Shown here in pieces: positions 34,438-46,120 of a DNA stretch of 64,000 bases. Below the pieces are notes generated by a model. That model made no database searches, was not told where the DNA came from, and saw nothing but the letters and a program-made list of their open reading frames with translations. This stretch comes from Dryococelus australis (Eukaryota; Arthropoda; Insecta; Phasmatodea; Phasmatidae), in assembly GCA_029891345.1 (NCBI GenBank), contig CM057009.1:291658966-291722965 (forward strand), written 5' to 3'. The position numbers were made by a program, and so were the translations under genes. Each line of letters opens with the position of its first letter. The first letter of the stretch is position 1.

Positions 34438-37006
34438 TTAGATAGTAATATGCCTCAAACTTATGTAATTTTCTCTTCTCCCTTTTATCATAGCTGTCCA
34501 GCAGGAAAGTGGTTTGATGTCAGCAAGATTCTGAAGTGAAACAAGACAAGTATCTTCATGTTTATCCTTAACCAGAAATGCATGAAGTTTTACATCAAAT
34601 AAAGTGGTAGACACCCTGACATAAAAAATGATGTCTTTAATTTCAGATATCAAAATTTCCATGTTCTGGCCAACCAGTGGAAGATTGCTACTCTGTTTAA
34701 CTCCTGGTTTTAGAACAACATAGAGTTCAACTCTATACTGAATTCCATTAAAATATACATTTTGCACTGGAATACTTTATCACACAGTAAATACCCCATG
34801 GTTAATAAATAACTAGATCCTAAAGCTTCTTCAACAAATATTAGCGAGCCACATGTACTGTGAACTTTATGGATGTTAAAGTCACCTTTTCCCCATGCAC
34901 AACCCTGGCTGCTCTGACAGATACGTGCTAGAGTTTTTGGTGAGTTATTAAATTTGCATACAACTTGGGCATGTCTTTTAAGAACATTGTGCTTTCCTTC
35001 GTATCTCATGCACCAAAAATTGATTAGTGGATGAAACATTTCTATGCAATCTGGGTAGTGAACCATGTGATGGTGTTTGTTTACCATGTTAACATTAGGG
35101 AAGAGTTATTTAAACGTTTCATGATGTTCTTCGACCAGTGCTCTTAAATAAGACAAAGTAGATTCAAAAGGTATAGGGGCAATACACTATCTCCATTATC
35201 CTTAGTAGTAACCAAATTAAATTCATGAATTTATCACCAAAACCAATCTTGTCAGACACTAAAAATGGGAATGCTCTTATTAAACACCAGGTCTGCATTG
35301 CCTTCTGCTTGATTGAGTGATCTTTCAAATTTCGTAATGAACTGGCAGAGAAGTTTGCTGAAGGTTTATTCTTCGCCTCTGGAATTCCGTACCTAATTGA
35401 GTTGATTCTAGCATTGAGCAGCTCAACAGAGAAAAGTGCTTGAAAGAAAATATACTGATGTATTACCTGTTTCAATTCAAACTGACAAATTTCTTCAAGC
35501 ATGTTATGTATGATGTCAAAAACAAAGTTAGACGTCATGTGAAAATATTTTCACTTATGAAGGGCACTGTCTGCTGTTACTCCTGCAATGGAAGGCCACT
35601 GCAGTGAGATTATTGAAATATGGTGATTGTGAAGTTCTTTTGGTCTTGCTTGTCCAGATGTTATTGTGCCATTGTGCAACTCTACCATTGATATCAGACA
35701 CATTCTGCAAAATTATTACCACCAGGTCCAATAAGTCCAAACATTTGATGGACAGCTAAACTGTCTCCACAAAATGCGACAACTGTTGCTCGCAAAATGA
35801 ATTCTTCATCATTTATTTTCAAAACAACACCAGTGTCTGATTCAAGCCTTTTCAAATCATTCAGAAAAGTTGCCAAGAGTTTGCTGAAACCATACTTCTT
35901 CCTGTCCATGTCATGGAAAATGAGCGCTACATGTATACTTCAGACTTGAATTAACACGCAATGGAAAATTTTGTACGGTATAATAGAATACACTAAGTTT
36001 GTGTATTGCAGTTTTTGAGCCAAGTGGATTTACTATTTCTATTTCATCATAGTATAGTTGCAGTCTCAAAAGTTTTATACTTCTGGGAAAAATTGTGCTT
36101 TCTGAAATGGTGCCCATCTACAAATGAAGCAAGAATGCCATTCTGGGACACCCTTTCACATTCAATTGCTTCTTTGGTAGCTCCGTTTGAAAAAACCAAG
36201 CGAACAACATCAATTACCGGCACATACTGACAGATTTCATACAAATTTTTAACTTTTTGTTTTCCTGTTTTGCTGTCAAGTACACTGTCTATGCGATGAC
36301 CTAAATTAATCTCAATCGGTTCAATATAATTGAAATATTCCTTCAGTGCTTCTATTTGATGGTCTGTTTATGACAATCCCTCAAATGGATTTTCCAAATC
36401 AAAACATAACATAAGATCTTGCACATCATCGTCACGAAGCATGTTCCTAGCTGCAAAAAATTATTTCACATTTCGTTTTAAATGTTTAACAGTTTCACAC
36501 AACAAAGCTTCTGTTTCACTTATTACATCTTTCAAAATCTTGCCTCTTACCGAACTATTTGCTCACAAGTTACAAATCATTCTCGCCACCGTAGAACGCA
36601 AACGGAATACATTTTTATGCGCACTAGTAGTTTCACAATAATCTTCACTAATTTCACCAAAATCTTTACTAGTTTCACCGTGACTTTCACAAGTCACAAC
36701 ATGACCACCAGAGCAACTGGCACAATCATTATTGGCATAGTTGTCAGTGTTAGAGTTACTTCTGTAAGTACTCTTGGTGGTAGTATTTGCAGCCAAAGGA
36801 GACTGATTCAAACTACTTTTGCAATGAGCTTTTCGTATGTGTTTCCGTAAATTTCTAGTGTGAGAAAAATGCCTTATACAGCCCTCCCGTGCACAAATAA
36901 AGCATCCACTACTAGTACGCTGTGTCACAGAAAGGGCATGAATATGTCTAAAATTAGTTAATAATCTATTTAGGCCCCAGGCACCGATATTCGACATATA
37001 AAACAA
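34438..37006 (-). pseudogene. Large 5' exon of the gene relic: C2H2 finger plus transposase-like (tnp2-type) domain
   Basis: Reads from about 37006 down to 34438. The N-terminus MFYMSNIGAWGLNRLLTNFR leads into a C2H2 finger (C-x4-C-x12-H-x4-H, CIRHFSHTRNLRKHIRKAHC). Then follow YVPVIDVVRLVFSNG, a YYDEIEIVNPLGS-x-x-x-HKL-x-VFYYTVQN block, a LKRLESDTGV segment, VVAFCGDSLAVHQM, FDIIHNMLEE, WCLIRAFPFLVSDKIG, LVEEHHETFK, KHHHMVHYPD, INFWCMRYEGKHNVLKR and a C-terminal ISLRHIT. This order matches, from memory, uncharacterised animal proteins with a tnp2/Plavaka-like, CACTA-type transposase core. At least five in-frame stops and three frame changes break it, so it is a pseudogene or a dead element-derived gene. 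Function is unknown. It was probably a single exon here; spliced 3' exons follow at lower coordinates. Confidence 0.7.
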
Positions 37007-37817
37007 TTGAAATTCTCAATTTCACTTTAATGTATATTTTTCAATTTGTAACCGAAGCATGAAACAAATATAATACTAACACTATACCCTGAATTTTAGT
37101 AACATCTTACTTTAGTTATGCAAACAAAAATCACTTTATTTTGGTTCCAATATTTTAGGTTAAATGATGATGCTCCTCTCCAGATCAAGGTAAGTCTCTC
37201 GAACTTGCGGACTGTAACACATGAACACATTTGCCAAACCTAGGGGCCTATTCACTAAAAAGTTAAGATGACCAAACCGACCAGGTAAGAACAATACTTG
37301 TATTACAGTCATAAACATTTCTCTGGGGCTTCTCGCTGTGATCACCTTACCTCACATTCTACTATTGCGCTCAGCATAAGTGGTGATATTACCCATTATT
37401 TATCATTTGTGTAAAATTATAGTTATTTTAAAGTTGTATAGGTTAAACCTTATATAAAAAATGCGCAGATCTAAAGACAGAAAAATAAATTTTTTAAATT
37501 TCAAGTACAAATTAAACAGCCTAGATTATAGCTGTATTACATTAAGATACTGCCACTATCTAAGATCAGTGACCAGTGAGCAGTGAGCATTATGAAGAAT
37601 ATTGTTTCGACATTTGGGTTGAAATCTATACTTTCTACTGAGGCTGCTCATGAGCAGGTAAGGTAATCTAAACTGTAGCAGACAACGCACAATGTTGGGA
37701 GTATTTAATTAACCTAAGTAACAAACTGTGGTGTTTGAAAGCTAGCTTGCGATTTACAAGCAACACAACCACACATTAGTAAGTCCAAATAAGGAGAAAA
37801 TTAGAAATAAAGAGTGC

Positions 37818-38028
37818 ACCGTAAGATGGGATGGCTGTTTGAAAATCTTATACATTTGTTATAACTGTTGCACCCAAATATTTATTGCTCAACTTCATGG
37901 CATAGTTTATAGGAAATATCAGAACAACATATATTTTCGAATGCAACAGATACAAAAGTACTAAATACTTTTGTCTAACATATGGGCCAAAGTCACACCT
38001 AAGGACCAAAGTCACTCCATCTTACGGT
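37818..38028. mobile_element. Short MITE with ACCGTAAGATGG ends
   Basis: 211 bp with inverted ends ACCGTAAGATGGGATGGC and ACCGTAAGATGGAGTGAC (read inward from the right). The palindromic ends are perfect for 13 bases. No target duplication can be read confidently. Located beyond the 5' end of the gene relic. Confidence 0.6.
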
Positions 38029-39487
38029 ACGTAAATAAAACTCCGCAATATTGCAACAGAAAGTAATATAAAAATGGAAAATGTTGGTTTTATATGAGAA
38101 AGGAAAGAGTATGCGTACATGTCTGTGCATACATACACTCCCGTGTTCCAGTTTGAAGTTTTTCTAATAAAGTGCATACTTAGTGCAATCGTTCCAACAT
38201 TGTTGAAAGGTGAGTATATACTGTCCATGGTAAAGTGATAACTTTTGCAAAGCCCTGAAGCTGCTTTTACACAACACAAAATTAATTCCGTATGAGGCCT
38301 CGCTTGAGAAATTTCATGTGAGAATATCAAAGAAAATTCCATAAGAAATGAGTCGACAGCTCATACTTGTAGCAGAATAACTCCTTACATCAGAAAAGCT
38401 AATGTTATCATAATATTGCTACTAGCCATAGAGGTAATAATTAAATCACATGAATGAGTGCTGTTTTAAAGTAGTGGCCATCAAACACTATCTGAACTCC
38501 ACTTTAAATAAAATATTTCATTTTCTCTTCACACACAACAAACATTTTTTACCGGATTCCTCTGCACGCAGCTATATTCTCTGCTCTTCTCCTACCTCTG
38601 ATGGTCAAATGGACACGTTACTCATGTGTCAGACTAGTAACTGCGTCAATTAAAAGTGCATACCGAGAGAAATAAACTATTTATGCACAAACATTGTTTG
38701 TTCTGCCATCAGGTTCCACATTCCAGCACATTTGCGACAGTGATTTACAGCTAAAAACGAAAAGCATAAGTATCTATTTCACATGACATAGCAATGTCAT
38801 CAAGGCCCACATTTCTAGCGATTCTCTGACACAAAAATAATCACATTAAATCCTACCTTATCATATCAGTTGATGTAATAACTTTAAAAATGATTGCACT
38901 GCCTCTCGCTATATCAGTGAAGATGCACATTTGACTGCTGCTGCATTAACAAACTTTGACATTGTTTTGTAACATACTCAGCAAAACTGACCTCAATACA
39001 TGTATCTGAGGCACGTTTGTGAATCGTGTTTCCTGTCATGACAGGCGCTGAAAGACAGACATTAGCTTTCAGTAATCAATGTAGGATATTATAAAAGGTT
39101 GGCATTCCAACCCGTTTTATTTTATAATTGCCAATTTAAGTTCGTTGAGGTTCAGGTAATTTTATTTTCAGGGAAAAAGCAAACATTGATAGAAACGACA
39201 AGGCTGGCGCTAGGTTTAAAAGTCTTTCGTGAGACGGCATTGTTTTGAAGTGTGCTACATTACAATTTGCATATTGTTAGATGGAGCAGTGGAAAATTTT
39301 GCTCGTATGGAAATAACATTCAAATTGCAGAAATTTGTAACTTCAATGAAAAAAAAACTAGATATATACCTCGTTTGTATTCGTACAGATGCAGCGATAC
39401 ACGCACAATTTGAACTATGCAAATTTTTCAGGCTATGTGTTATCAAAACTCAAAAACTTACCGTTTGTAAAATTCGCAACCTCGTAA
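38029..39487. other. AT-rich intergenic sequence, nothing recognised
   Basis: No repeat family or coding signal that can be supported. Confidence 0.35.
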
Positions 39488-40197
39488 GGCCCTGCTGCAT
39501 TGAACCGGTAGATTGCTGGTACGATGCTGGTCGGTGCCATTCTGAATTCTGATTGGCTTACCCTGCTGTGAGGTCAGTGCTGGTGCTGATCCGGCGCTGG
39601 TGAGGCAGAATTGGCCAACTTTTACTTTCACCAACAGCTGACCAGTACTTTGCACGTGATTGGCCGTTACTCAAAACACGACGATTGTGAACTAATGAAA
39701 TCAATGTTATTGCGCAGGTGCAATGAAATTCGAAACTTTGCGGACGAAATCAAACAAATAATTATATTTGTAACAGAAGATACCTACTGCCACTAAATTC
39801 CAAGACAATTCGTTATGAAACGTTTGTTGTTATTTCGTACGTGATAACTGCCGAAATAGTTTGCAAGTGTTGTTGGGTCGATAAAAGTAAACAAACATTC
39901 AGAAATTCGGCATCGAGAAAACATAGCCAGTGTAAATACAGTTGAAAATAAATAACTTGGAACTAGTAATTATGTTCAATATCGATTTGGAAAACGAACT
40001 TTTGCGTTTACTAATACTAAAAATACGATCAATTCGTATTGCAATACACAAATGTAAAAACAACCAATAAAAACATGGCAAATGATGCCCTATCTGTTAC
40101 CAGTCGAATTAACTATGCTTCACCAGCAAAGCACCGACATTTCATTGTAACAACACGGACAGCACCAGCATTCCTCCAGTTTCATTGTAGCAGGGCC
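39488..40197. mobile_element. TIR element with GGCCCTGCT ends, possibly Harbinger-like
   Basis: 710 bp with ~33-bp imperfect inverted ends: GGCCCTGCTGCATTGAACCG and GGCCCTGCTACAATGAAACT, each followed by TGCTGGT. The left flank is TAA and the right flank GTTAA, consistent with a Harbinger-type three-base target but off by one or two bases. No transposase. The interior includes GC-rich repeats of GGTGCTGGT type near the left end. Confidence 0.6.
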
Positions 40198-40295
40198 GTT
40201 AATGTGTAATCAAAATATCACTTAGCAGTGGCCATATAGCTATACTTAGTATTTAATGAGGCTTGTTTCAGGGCACAGTCTGAAATAACCTACAC

Positions 40296-40559
40296 CTGTG
40301 GCGTTACTACCAGAATTTATAATGGAGGGAGGGGGGTGGAAGCAAGACTAGTAAAATTATATCAATTATTTGCAAAGTTGGGTAAAACTATTATGAAGGA
40401 AAATATGTCGTTTTAATCATTGCTGTATTTTGCGATATGCAACAGCTGAAATGATCAATTTGATGTAAATATGATCAAATGACGTAAAAATTAAACACTT
40501 GGCTAACTTTTGGGAAGAGGCGGCTCGGCTTCCTTGCCACCCGACTGGCTATGCCACTG
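40296..40559. mobile_element. hAT-like MITE with perfect 8-bp target duplication
   Basis: 264 bp with ends CTGTGGCGTTACTACCAG and, inverted from the right, CAGTGGCATAGCCAGTCGG. Flanked by ACCTACAC at 40288-40295 and 40560-40567, exactly the 8-bp duplication made by hAT elements. A matching left-end fragment lies at 52231. Confidence 0.8.
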
Positions 40560-40567
40560 ACCTACAC

Positions 40568-41660
40568 ACTGTGTGGAAATAAATATTTTATCCTAACAGA
40601 TCCTAATGGGAATAAATTCTGTACATATGAGAATCTCTATAAGTTTAGTGACTAGTTAATATGATACACGTGTGTACAATATCTGATTATTTTTAGGTTG
40701 CTGGATGATAAAGGTGTATACTGACAGATGTACACGAACTGAGACAATCATCCGCAGAGCATGAAAATAGAGTGCCTTAATTGCTTCACGCAAAATTTTT
40801 ACAGTATGCTACAGTCGTCATCTTCAGAAATCCATCACAGTTTCGTTTTGAGTTCCATTTAAGTATATGCCATTATTTTAAATTCAAATGTGCCTAAAAC
40901 TTTGGGATTATGGACTATATGTAATATGTAGGAGAAAAGTGTACCAATTATAATAAATTCGAGACGGATTTTAATATACAGAACCGGCATTGTGTATTTA
41001 CTACATACCAGTAATATTCTGTACAAGTACAAGTTTTACGTAAATTCATCTCAGCTCCCAATCGCAAATTGTGTTGGGGAAAGCCAGCCCTCCTGTATCT
41101 TCTGTAACTCCAATTGGCTTCTGATAGTCATAAAATGTAAATGCCACACAAATCTGCACAAATTTCTAAAAACATAAGAGATGCCGTGCACAAAACAATT
41201 ATTTCATTTCCAACTTGAAAATTTTGTGTGAAGCCTTAAAGGCATTTTATTTTCATTTGCTGAAAATGATATGTCTCAGTTTTTGTAGGCAACATCACTC
41301 TACACACTATCAGCAAGCAAACATAAAAGTAATCCTCGATTGTTGCATAAATATTTAAATTTTTTGTGCCAATATGCACTTAAGGAATAATGCATCATTG
41401 TTAATTTCTATTACTACAGACATAGGCTAAAAAATATTTTGACAGACCAACGCTATAGTCTTTAGCAATACAATTTGCATTAGTCAGTCACACTATAAAT
41501 TCATTTTAGTAATTAAATTTTAGTTTACGTTTCTTCCGTTACAAAACCCATAGCTAACAGGGAAATCTGGTAATTCTAGGGCAAATACATCAGTACCGAT
41601 TAATTGTAAAAACATGTAAAATACTACAAACTGAAATATTTTTAACCATTTGAAGTGTCT
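40568..41660. other. AT-rich intergenic sequence, nothing recognised
   Basis: No ORF with a motif and no repeat family seen. Confidence 0.35.
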
Positions 41661-41666
41661 TACAGT

Positions 41667-42060
41667 GCTAGGTTAGTTTAGAATGCACTAAACGCTTGCT
41701 CACGTTTTTACTCTGTTAGATTAAATTTGTCCGAAATGCTAGGTTAGTGTAAACTGCAGTATTGGCTTATTTACTTGTTTTACTATGACAGTTTCAAGTC
41801 TTTCACAACGCTATATTAGTTTTAAATGTAGGAACACTTTGTTCAAGTTTTTTACTGTGTTATAGTAGGGCAGTAGGGCCTACTGCATTGTTTTTTACGG
41901 TCACGTTAAAGTGCAAGATCAGCTTGTTCCCATTTTCACTATGTTGCTTTATAAATTATATACTAGGTTATCTTAAAGTGCAGGAACAGCATATTTATAA
42001 TTTTTATTAGGTTAGGTGCTGTTAGGTTAGTAACTCCGGCAAATTACTGCATTTTTTTTT
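41667..42060. repeat. Degenerate ~71-bp tandem repeat with AGGTTAG motifs
   Basis: Units can be followed from GCTAGGTTAGTTTAGAATGC (41667), GCTAGGTTAGTGTAAACTGC (41738), GCTATATTAGTTTTAAATG (41810), GTCACGTTAAAGTGCAAG (about 41900) and ACTAGGTTATCTTAAAGTGC (about 41962). Spacing is 71-72 bp at first and then irregular (about 63-90). Most units also keep a TTTTTACTNTGTTA motif. Confidence 0.6.
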
Positions 42061-42778
42061 TGTCCTACGTTAGTTCGAAGTATACAGAAGCTTTATTCTG
42101 TTAACTCTTCGTGTACACATATTCCAATTTGTATAATTTTACGATATTTTCTACAAAGATCTTTACTGTATTTACACTGGACTGAAGTTAGCTCTGTCCT
42201 CTGGCCCTATCCCGCTTCCCAGATGGTTCATACGCCCGAGCGCTTGGGACAAGGAAAATTGTGTCGTAAATACAACGGTTTTCTTTGTCTTCATGGCCCT
42301 CCCGACTACCTCCTTTATTAGGATGTGTTAGTAGTAATTCAAAAAGGCCCTTTTGCGGAATAATAATACAATATTAATACACCCCACAAAAAAATATATT
42401 TTAAACATTTTTAAATGTTTGTTCCCGAGCTCTCATCTTAAAAATTGCCCTTTCAACAATGCTTCATATAAGCCATTTGCTCAAAACGATCGTTTTGAAT
42501 GTGAATTGCTTACAAAGGTAATTAAATTCCCTCATTTAATGCACAACTTGTATAACCAGATCGTGCTCAATTCGTATTCTGTCACACAACTACTGAGCTA
42601 TGATAAACGCGACGTACCCAGTGGCCTGGCGTTATCTTTAATGTGTGTTGCAATCAAATACGATCTTGTGAATATAATCATGGACCAGTAAAACTTAAAA
42701 GTAAAGACACATAATAAATCAATAATAATATCATATAATAGTACTTACATGAATAACCAAATTATCACTTACCGGCCG

Positions 42779-43316
42779 GTTCAGTCTGGCCACGTGCTTG
42801 CATAAAGATAGACATGCCCGGACTTGGCTTGCCACTTGCTTCCCCTTCATGTTCGTCACCTGTATTCAAAGAAAGACTGCACCGGAAACACAGTGGAGCC
42901 TATATACTGGCAACTTCAGTCTCACCACGTGCTTGCACCAAGATAGACTTGCCCGGACTTGGCTTGCCACTTGATTCCCCTTCATGTTCGTCACATGTAG
43001 TTCAAAGAAAGACTGCACCGGAAACACAGTGGAGCCTATATACTGGCAAGTTCAGTCTCACCACGTGCTTGCACCAAGATAGACATGCCCGGACTTGGCT
43101 TGCCACTTGATTCCCCTTCATGTTCGTCACGTGTAGTTCAAAGAAAGACTGCACCGGAAACACAGTGGAGCCTATATACTGGCAACTTCAGTCTCACCAC
43201 GTGCTTGCACCAAGATAGACATGCCCGGACTTGGCTTGCCACTTGCTTCCCCTTCATGTTCGTCACCTGTAGTTCAAAGAAAGACTGCACCGGAAACACA
43301 GTGCAGCCAGTATAAT
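42779..43316. repeat. 136-bp minisatellite, four units
   Basis: The landmark GACATGCCCGGACTTGGC occurs at 42811, 42946 (one change), 43082 and 43218, spaced 135, 136 and 136 bp. Each unit also carries TTCCCCTTCATGTTCGTCAC and AAAGACTGCACCGGAAACAC. The last unit is nearly complete. The period is not a multiple of three, and the ORFs here are by-products. Confidence 0.95.
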
Positions 43317-43706
43317 GATCTCAGCAATAGCTTTTTTTTGCCGAAAATACCGGCTCGTTTCAATTCATCGTTTTCATAATTTTATATATATTTAGTTCAC
43401 GGATTGTTGCTAAGGTATGGAATCCCGATTTAAAAAAAAAGTGAGGAAGGCCGTATCAGAATTGACAATTTCATTACTTCCTTATTTTGTAAATTCAAGA
43501 TTTGTGGGTACCAATTCGGACGTTGTCGACAGTAACTTGTTAAGCACTCGCGGAAAACTATTAACAGTGCAACCTATTTTTATCTACATTTAATGCTTAA
43601 CACAGACATAATATTTCTGCAATCGTCACTGCAATACTACAAATACGTTAATGAATAAGAAAATAATAATAAATTATTCAATATTTACTTTTAATAAATG
43701 CTTTGC

Positions 43707-43708
43707 TG

Positions 43709-43788
<80 letters not shown>

Positions 43789-43801
43789 AACACACACACA
43801 C
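43707..43801. repeat. Compound (CT)n(TA)n(CA)n microsatellite
   Basis: A CT run, then a TA run of about 50 bp, then CACA runs. It generates an artefactual Leu/Ser-Ile/Tyr ORF. Confidence 0.95.
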
Positions 43802-44214
43802 TTAAAGCACAACACTTACTTGCTTTTTATCGTAGCAAAACATGTTAATATTTACCTTCAAAATATAATTTAGTGCACTTCTTCGTTAAATCATTTTTTT
43901 AAATAACACCACAATATATACTTATTCTGTAACACAATACTTTGTTAAAACTAACGCATAACCTCACAAGCTGTATCTTGCAACTTGCTAAAAATGTATC
44001 ACCACTCAACTGGCGAAATAATTAAAATACGTACCACATAAAAATAACCTTGTCGAAATATTTACGATTTACGTCATCAGAAAAGTACACAACTTTCTTT
44101 ATAAACGCTGAGATACGAATTTTTTCTTGGAGACTACTATAATATGAAAATGCCGCCATTTAATATTTTTACTTTACAGGATGAAACTGTTGTTTCTATA
44201 CTACAGATGTATCA

Positions 44215-44400
44215 GTTATAATTGTACTGATTTTTCAGTGGAATTTTAGAACTAATTCAATCTGTTAACGAATCTGTCGTTTTTTCGTTATTTGATCAGT
44301 TAATATGCGGAAAATTACTGTTTCTTACTGTTTCGTCAGTTGAAAAAAATGCAGCTTTTTTAATCTGTAGAATTTCTATTGATTCCAATTTAGAGTGCAC
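44215..44400. mobile_element. Family F element, copy 3 (right end)
   Basis: A run of ACTGATT/AATCTGT-like motifs ending in ATTGATTCCAATTTAGAGTG, the inverse of the start of copy 2 at 15259. The left part was not found. Confidence 0.45.
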
Positions 44401-44501
44401 AGACACACGCCTCCAATAAGCAAAAGGAAACTGCTGGTGCGCTCGTAGGGTATTGAAATCCAGCATGTACGGAAATCTTTTCGCGAAATTTCTACTTATC
44501 A

Positions 44502-44744
44502 GTAGAGACCTGAAAAATTCGCAAGATCAGTGCCCTGCACGATAGACTCTACAGTATTATATACAAATCTGCCGATATCAACTGCACTTTGGTAATCTGC
44601 TGTCACAGTGGAAGGCGACAATTGGACACCGTTCTCCAGGAGGTGTCCAACACCGTGTGAAACAATGGCTAAAGTTATATAAACGCCCGTGTTTTGAATT
44701 CTAGCTTGTCCCAAAACGAAACCGCGAATTCTTCACGTCTCTAC
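44502..44744 (+). mobile_element. Family A MITE, copy 3, with target duplication
   Basis: Complete copy. Ends GTAGAGACCTGAAAAATTCGC and its inverse GCGAATTCTTCACGTCTCTAC, flanked by TTATCA at 44496-44501 and 44745-44750. Body TGTCACAGTGGAAGGCGACA and CTCCAGGAGGTGTCCAACAC. No coding. Confidence 0.85.
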
Positions 44745-44810
44745 TTATCAGTCCAATCACGGATGGTCAATATCGAAGTAATGTTAATTCTGATTACCTC
44801 ACTCATGTAT

Positions 44811-45217
44811 AGGCTGTTCACGCTAAAATGAGCTCTTTTTAAATCACTGCTTAAGATCTACTTGTATGCACGTTGTGTTCTCCGCCTTATGTAAAATTAA
44901 CACTACCCTGGCCTCATCACCTTATTCATGCGTCGGTCAGGTGGAAATGTGGAATTATTGGAAAATAAAATATTTTACAAATCTGGCTAATTTTATACTT
45001 CGATAAAAACAGAAAACGAAAGATGTAATTTAAGTTATCACAAATTGTTACCTAACACTCTTTATTCAACGTTAACAATGGAACTACTTTCCATCAATCG
45101 TTACCAACTTTACTGGGCGCATGTCACTCAGTGCGCCCGTTGAAATATATGACGTTAGTAGCGGTGACTTTTTTCTCGGGTTGAGTTCAACAGTGCTCAC
45201 TTTATCGTGAACAACCT
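44811..45217 (+). mobile_element. Family C MITE, copy 2
   Basis: Ends AGGCTGTTCACGCTAAAATG and, at the right, CGTGAACAACCT. Interior matches copies 1 and 3 (GTTACCAACTTTACTGGGCG, ATGTCACTCAGTGCGCCCG). Lies 66 bp from the family A copy. Confidence 0.8.
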
Positions 45218-45765
45218 TTAACTGACTGTTTACACACAAATACAACCCACCTTTAACCAAAGGAAAGCTGAGAGTGTGCATGTATGATAATGAGATGTAG
45301 CCAGCGCGTAAATATTTCCCCAGAAAACAGATTGCCCTAGTGATCGTTCTGCTTTTAGAGCATAGGGATTCTCAAAGAATTAATGAATGGATTGATAACT
45401 TCATACATACATGCATGACGGCCAGTAGCGAAGGAAAACTTTGTACAGTACGTTGACTACTAGTAAACACATAAGCTTTTTCGTGACAAACATCGACTCT
45501 ACAAATGATCTTCCCTACGAGTAGGCTATTTGTTAGGTCGTAATCGTGTTATTTGTCAACGCTTTGATTAGTTGACATTACTGCAGCCGAACATGAATCA
45601 TAGACCTCGTTGGTTGTGATTACGTGTGAAGTTCTATTGGCTTATTTACAGCACGAATTAAAAAGTCTTATTTGTAATACTAATATCTGAAGTCATTAAT
45701 TAAATATTGTTCCGACGAGGTGGATTCTTATCGTTTCCTTAAAAGGCTTGGTGTTATAGTTGTTA
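45218..45765. other. Intergenic sequence, nothing recognised
   Basis: No supported feature. Confidence 0.35.
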
Positions 45766-46120
45766 CACTGATAAAGGTTTTGTTGATTCAAACAAACTTT
45801 GTTTAGCGCAACGAGATGAATTGTTTGTAGAGGAGCAATGCAATATTTAGTTGTTGAAGTATACTACCTTGTTGATCTTATATGGTTGCCCCAAACTAAG
45901 ACTTGGTTATTGCAACTAAATATTTGTTGGACTCTACGTACCTTAAACAGATTCTGTTAGTAAAAAATTTGAGTCCGACCGAGATTCAAACCTGAAGCTT
46001 TTGCGCTTGACGTTTAGTTGTAAAAATTTCAGCTCAAGTGACTACATATGAAATGTGAAAATTTAATACAAATACATTTCAAATATTATACAACGTGCGT
46101 AAAAAAGAATTTGAGGTTTT
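45766..46120 (+). mobile_element. Family D TIR element with internal tRNA-like box, copy 1 (3' part missing)
   Basis: Starts CACTGATAAAGGTTTTGTTG and follows the other copies as far as GTGCGTAAAAAAGAATTTGA, after which similarity stops at an unrelated GC-richer block. Contains CGACCGAGATTCAAACCTG, on the minus strand a tRNA-like B box, at about 45979-45998. Confidence 0.65.

Noticed and set aside
41667-42060. Possible interstitial telomere (TTAGG)n
   Set aside because: AGGTTAG motifs are ~71 bp apart rather than in tandem pentamers.
42814-43315. Overlapping ORFs in the 136-bp array
   Set aside because: The period is not a multiple of three, so the frame shifts in each unit; not a repeat protein.
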